A stretch of 25,795 nucleotides of DNA, taken from contig JANXVP010000135.1 in assembly GCA_025351615.1 (NCBI GenBank), positions 1-25,795 of the forward strand, read 5' to 3'. The stretch's first letter is position 1. Each line of letters opens with the position of its first letter. The position numbers and the translations under genes were made by a program. The notes under the pieces were generated by a model. The model had not been told where the DNA came from. It searched no databases and was given only the letters and a program-made list of their open reading frames with translations. Source of the DNA: Ramlibacter sp. (GTDB lineage: Bacteria; Pseudomonadota; Gammaproteobacteria; Burkholderiales; Burkholderiaceae_C). Positions 25,740 to 25,795 of the stretch are shown in pieces.

Positions 25740-25766
25740 CGTCATTCCCGCGCAGGCGGGAACCCA
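25740..25766. repeat. REP-like palindromic repeat, copy B (inverted relative to A)
   Basis: Begins CGTCATTCCCGCGCAG and ends GCGGGAACCCA. It is inverted relative to copy A, separated by 42 bases that hold a decayed relative (CATCCCCGCGCAG, 25723-25735). Its first 16 bases recur exactly at 20366-20381. Confidence 0.75.
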
Positions 25767-25795
25767 TTGCTTCCGATCAGGTCGGTCCACAGGTC

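Overview
The window is GC-rich chromosomal DNA of a betaproteobacterium, most likely Burkholderiales and probably close to Comamonadaceae. The basis is gene order (FmdB-type protein, DUF502 protein, aspS; and DUF971, ubiE, Tim44-like, ubiJ, ubiB), codon bias, and a dispersed palindromic repeat containing GTCATTCCCGCG. This taxonomic call is inference from familiarity, not from a search. Genes are densely packed. No gene-free stretch exceeds 300 bases; the largest gap is about 268 bases (22862-23129) and holds two candidate regulatory palindromes. I saw no rRNA, tRNA, CRISPR, integrase or insertion sequence.

Layout. Minus strand, 1-15208: aspS (partial at the left edge), a DUF502 membrane protein and an FmdB-type zinc ribbon protein form one operon. 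A sodium:solute symporter gene follows. Next comes a ubiquinone cluster: ubiE, a Tim44-like membrane protein, ubiJ and ubiB, with a DUF971 gene at its head. Upstream of these lie a two-partner-secretion outer-membrane transporter (TpsB/ShlB type) and a secreted protein with two FecR domains; no TpsA exoprotein gene is in the window. A 1305-residue fused flavin/iron-sulfur dehydrogenase (DUF3683 - FAD domains - two 4Fe-4S motifs - CCG domains) closes this block.

Plus strand, 15412-20351: a complete ugpB-A-E-C-Q operon for uptake of glycerol-3-phosphate and glycerophosphodiesters and their hydrolysis. A Pho-box-like half site lies upstream, and a perfect 15-bp stem-loop has the ugpB stop codon in its loop.

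Minus strand, 20415-22861: rubrerythrin (no rubredoxin domain), a two-cluster CCG-type Fe-S oxidoreductase and a DUF3501 protein. This looks like a peroxide or redox module whose electron path is not defined. Plus strand, 23130-25659: a VOC metalloprotein, a class A FAD monooxygenase and a DUF2783 mini-protein, coupled by overlapping stop and start codons. A tandem operator-like repeat precedes them, so this is probably an inducible aromatic-degradation operon. The right edge carries an inverted pair of REP-like palindromes, with a related partial copy at the ugpQ/DUF3501 convergence.

Most of the window is housekeeping or known transport. The parts closest to undescribed systems are the rubrerythrin/Fe-S/DUF3501 module, the VOC/monooxygenase/DUF2783 operon and the TpsB-FecR pair without its substrate.
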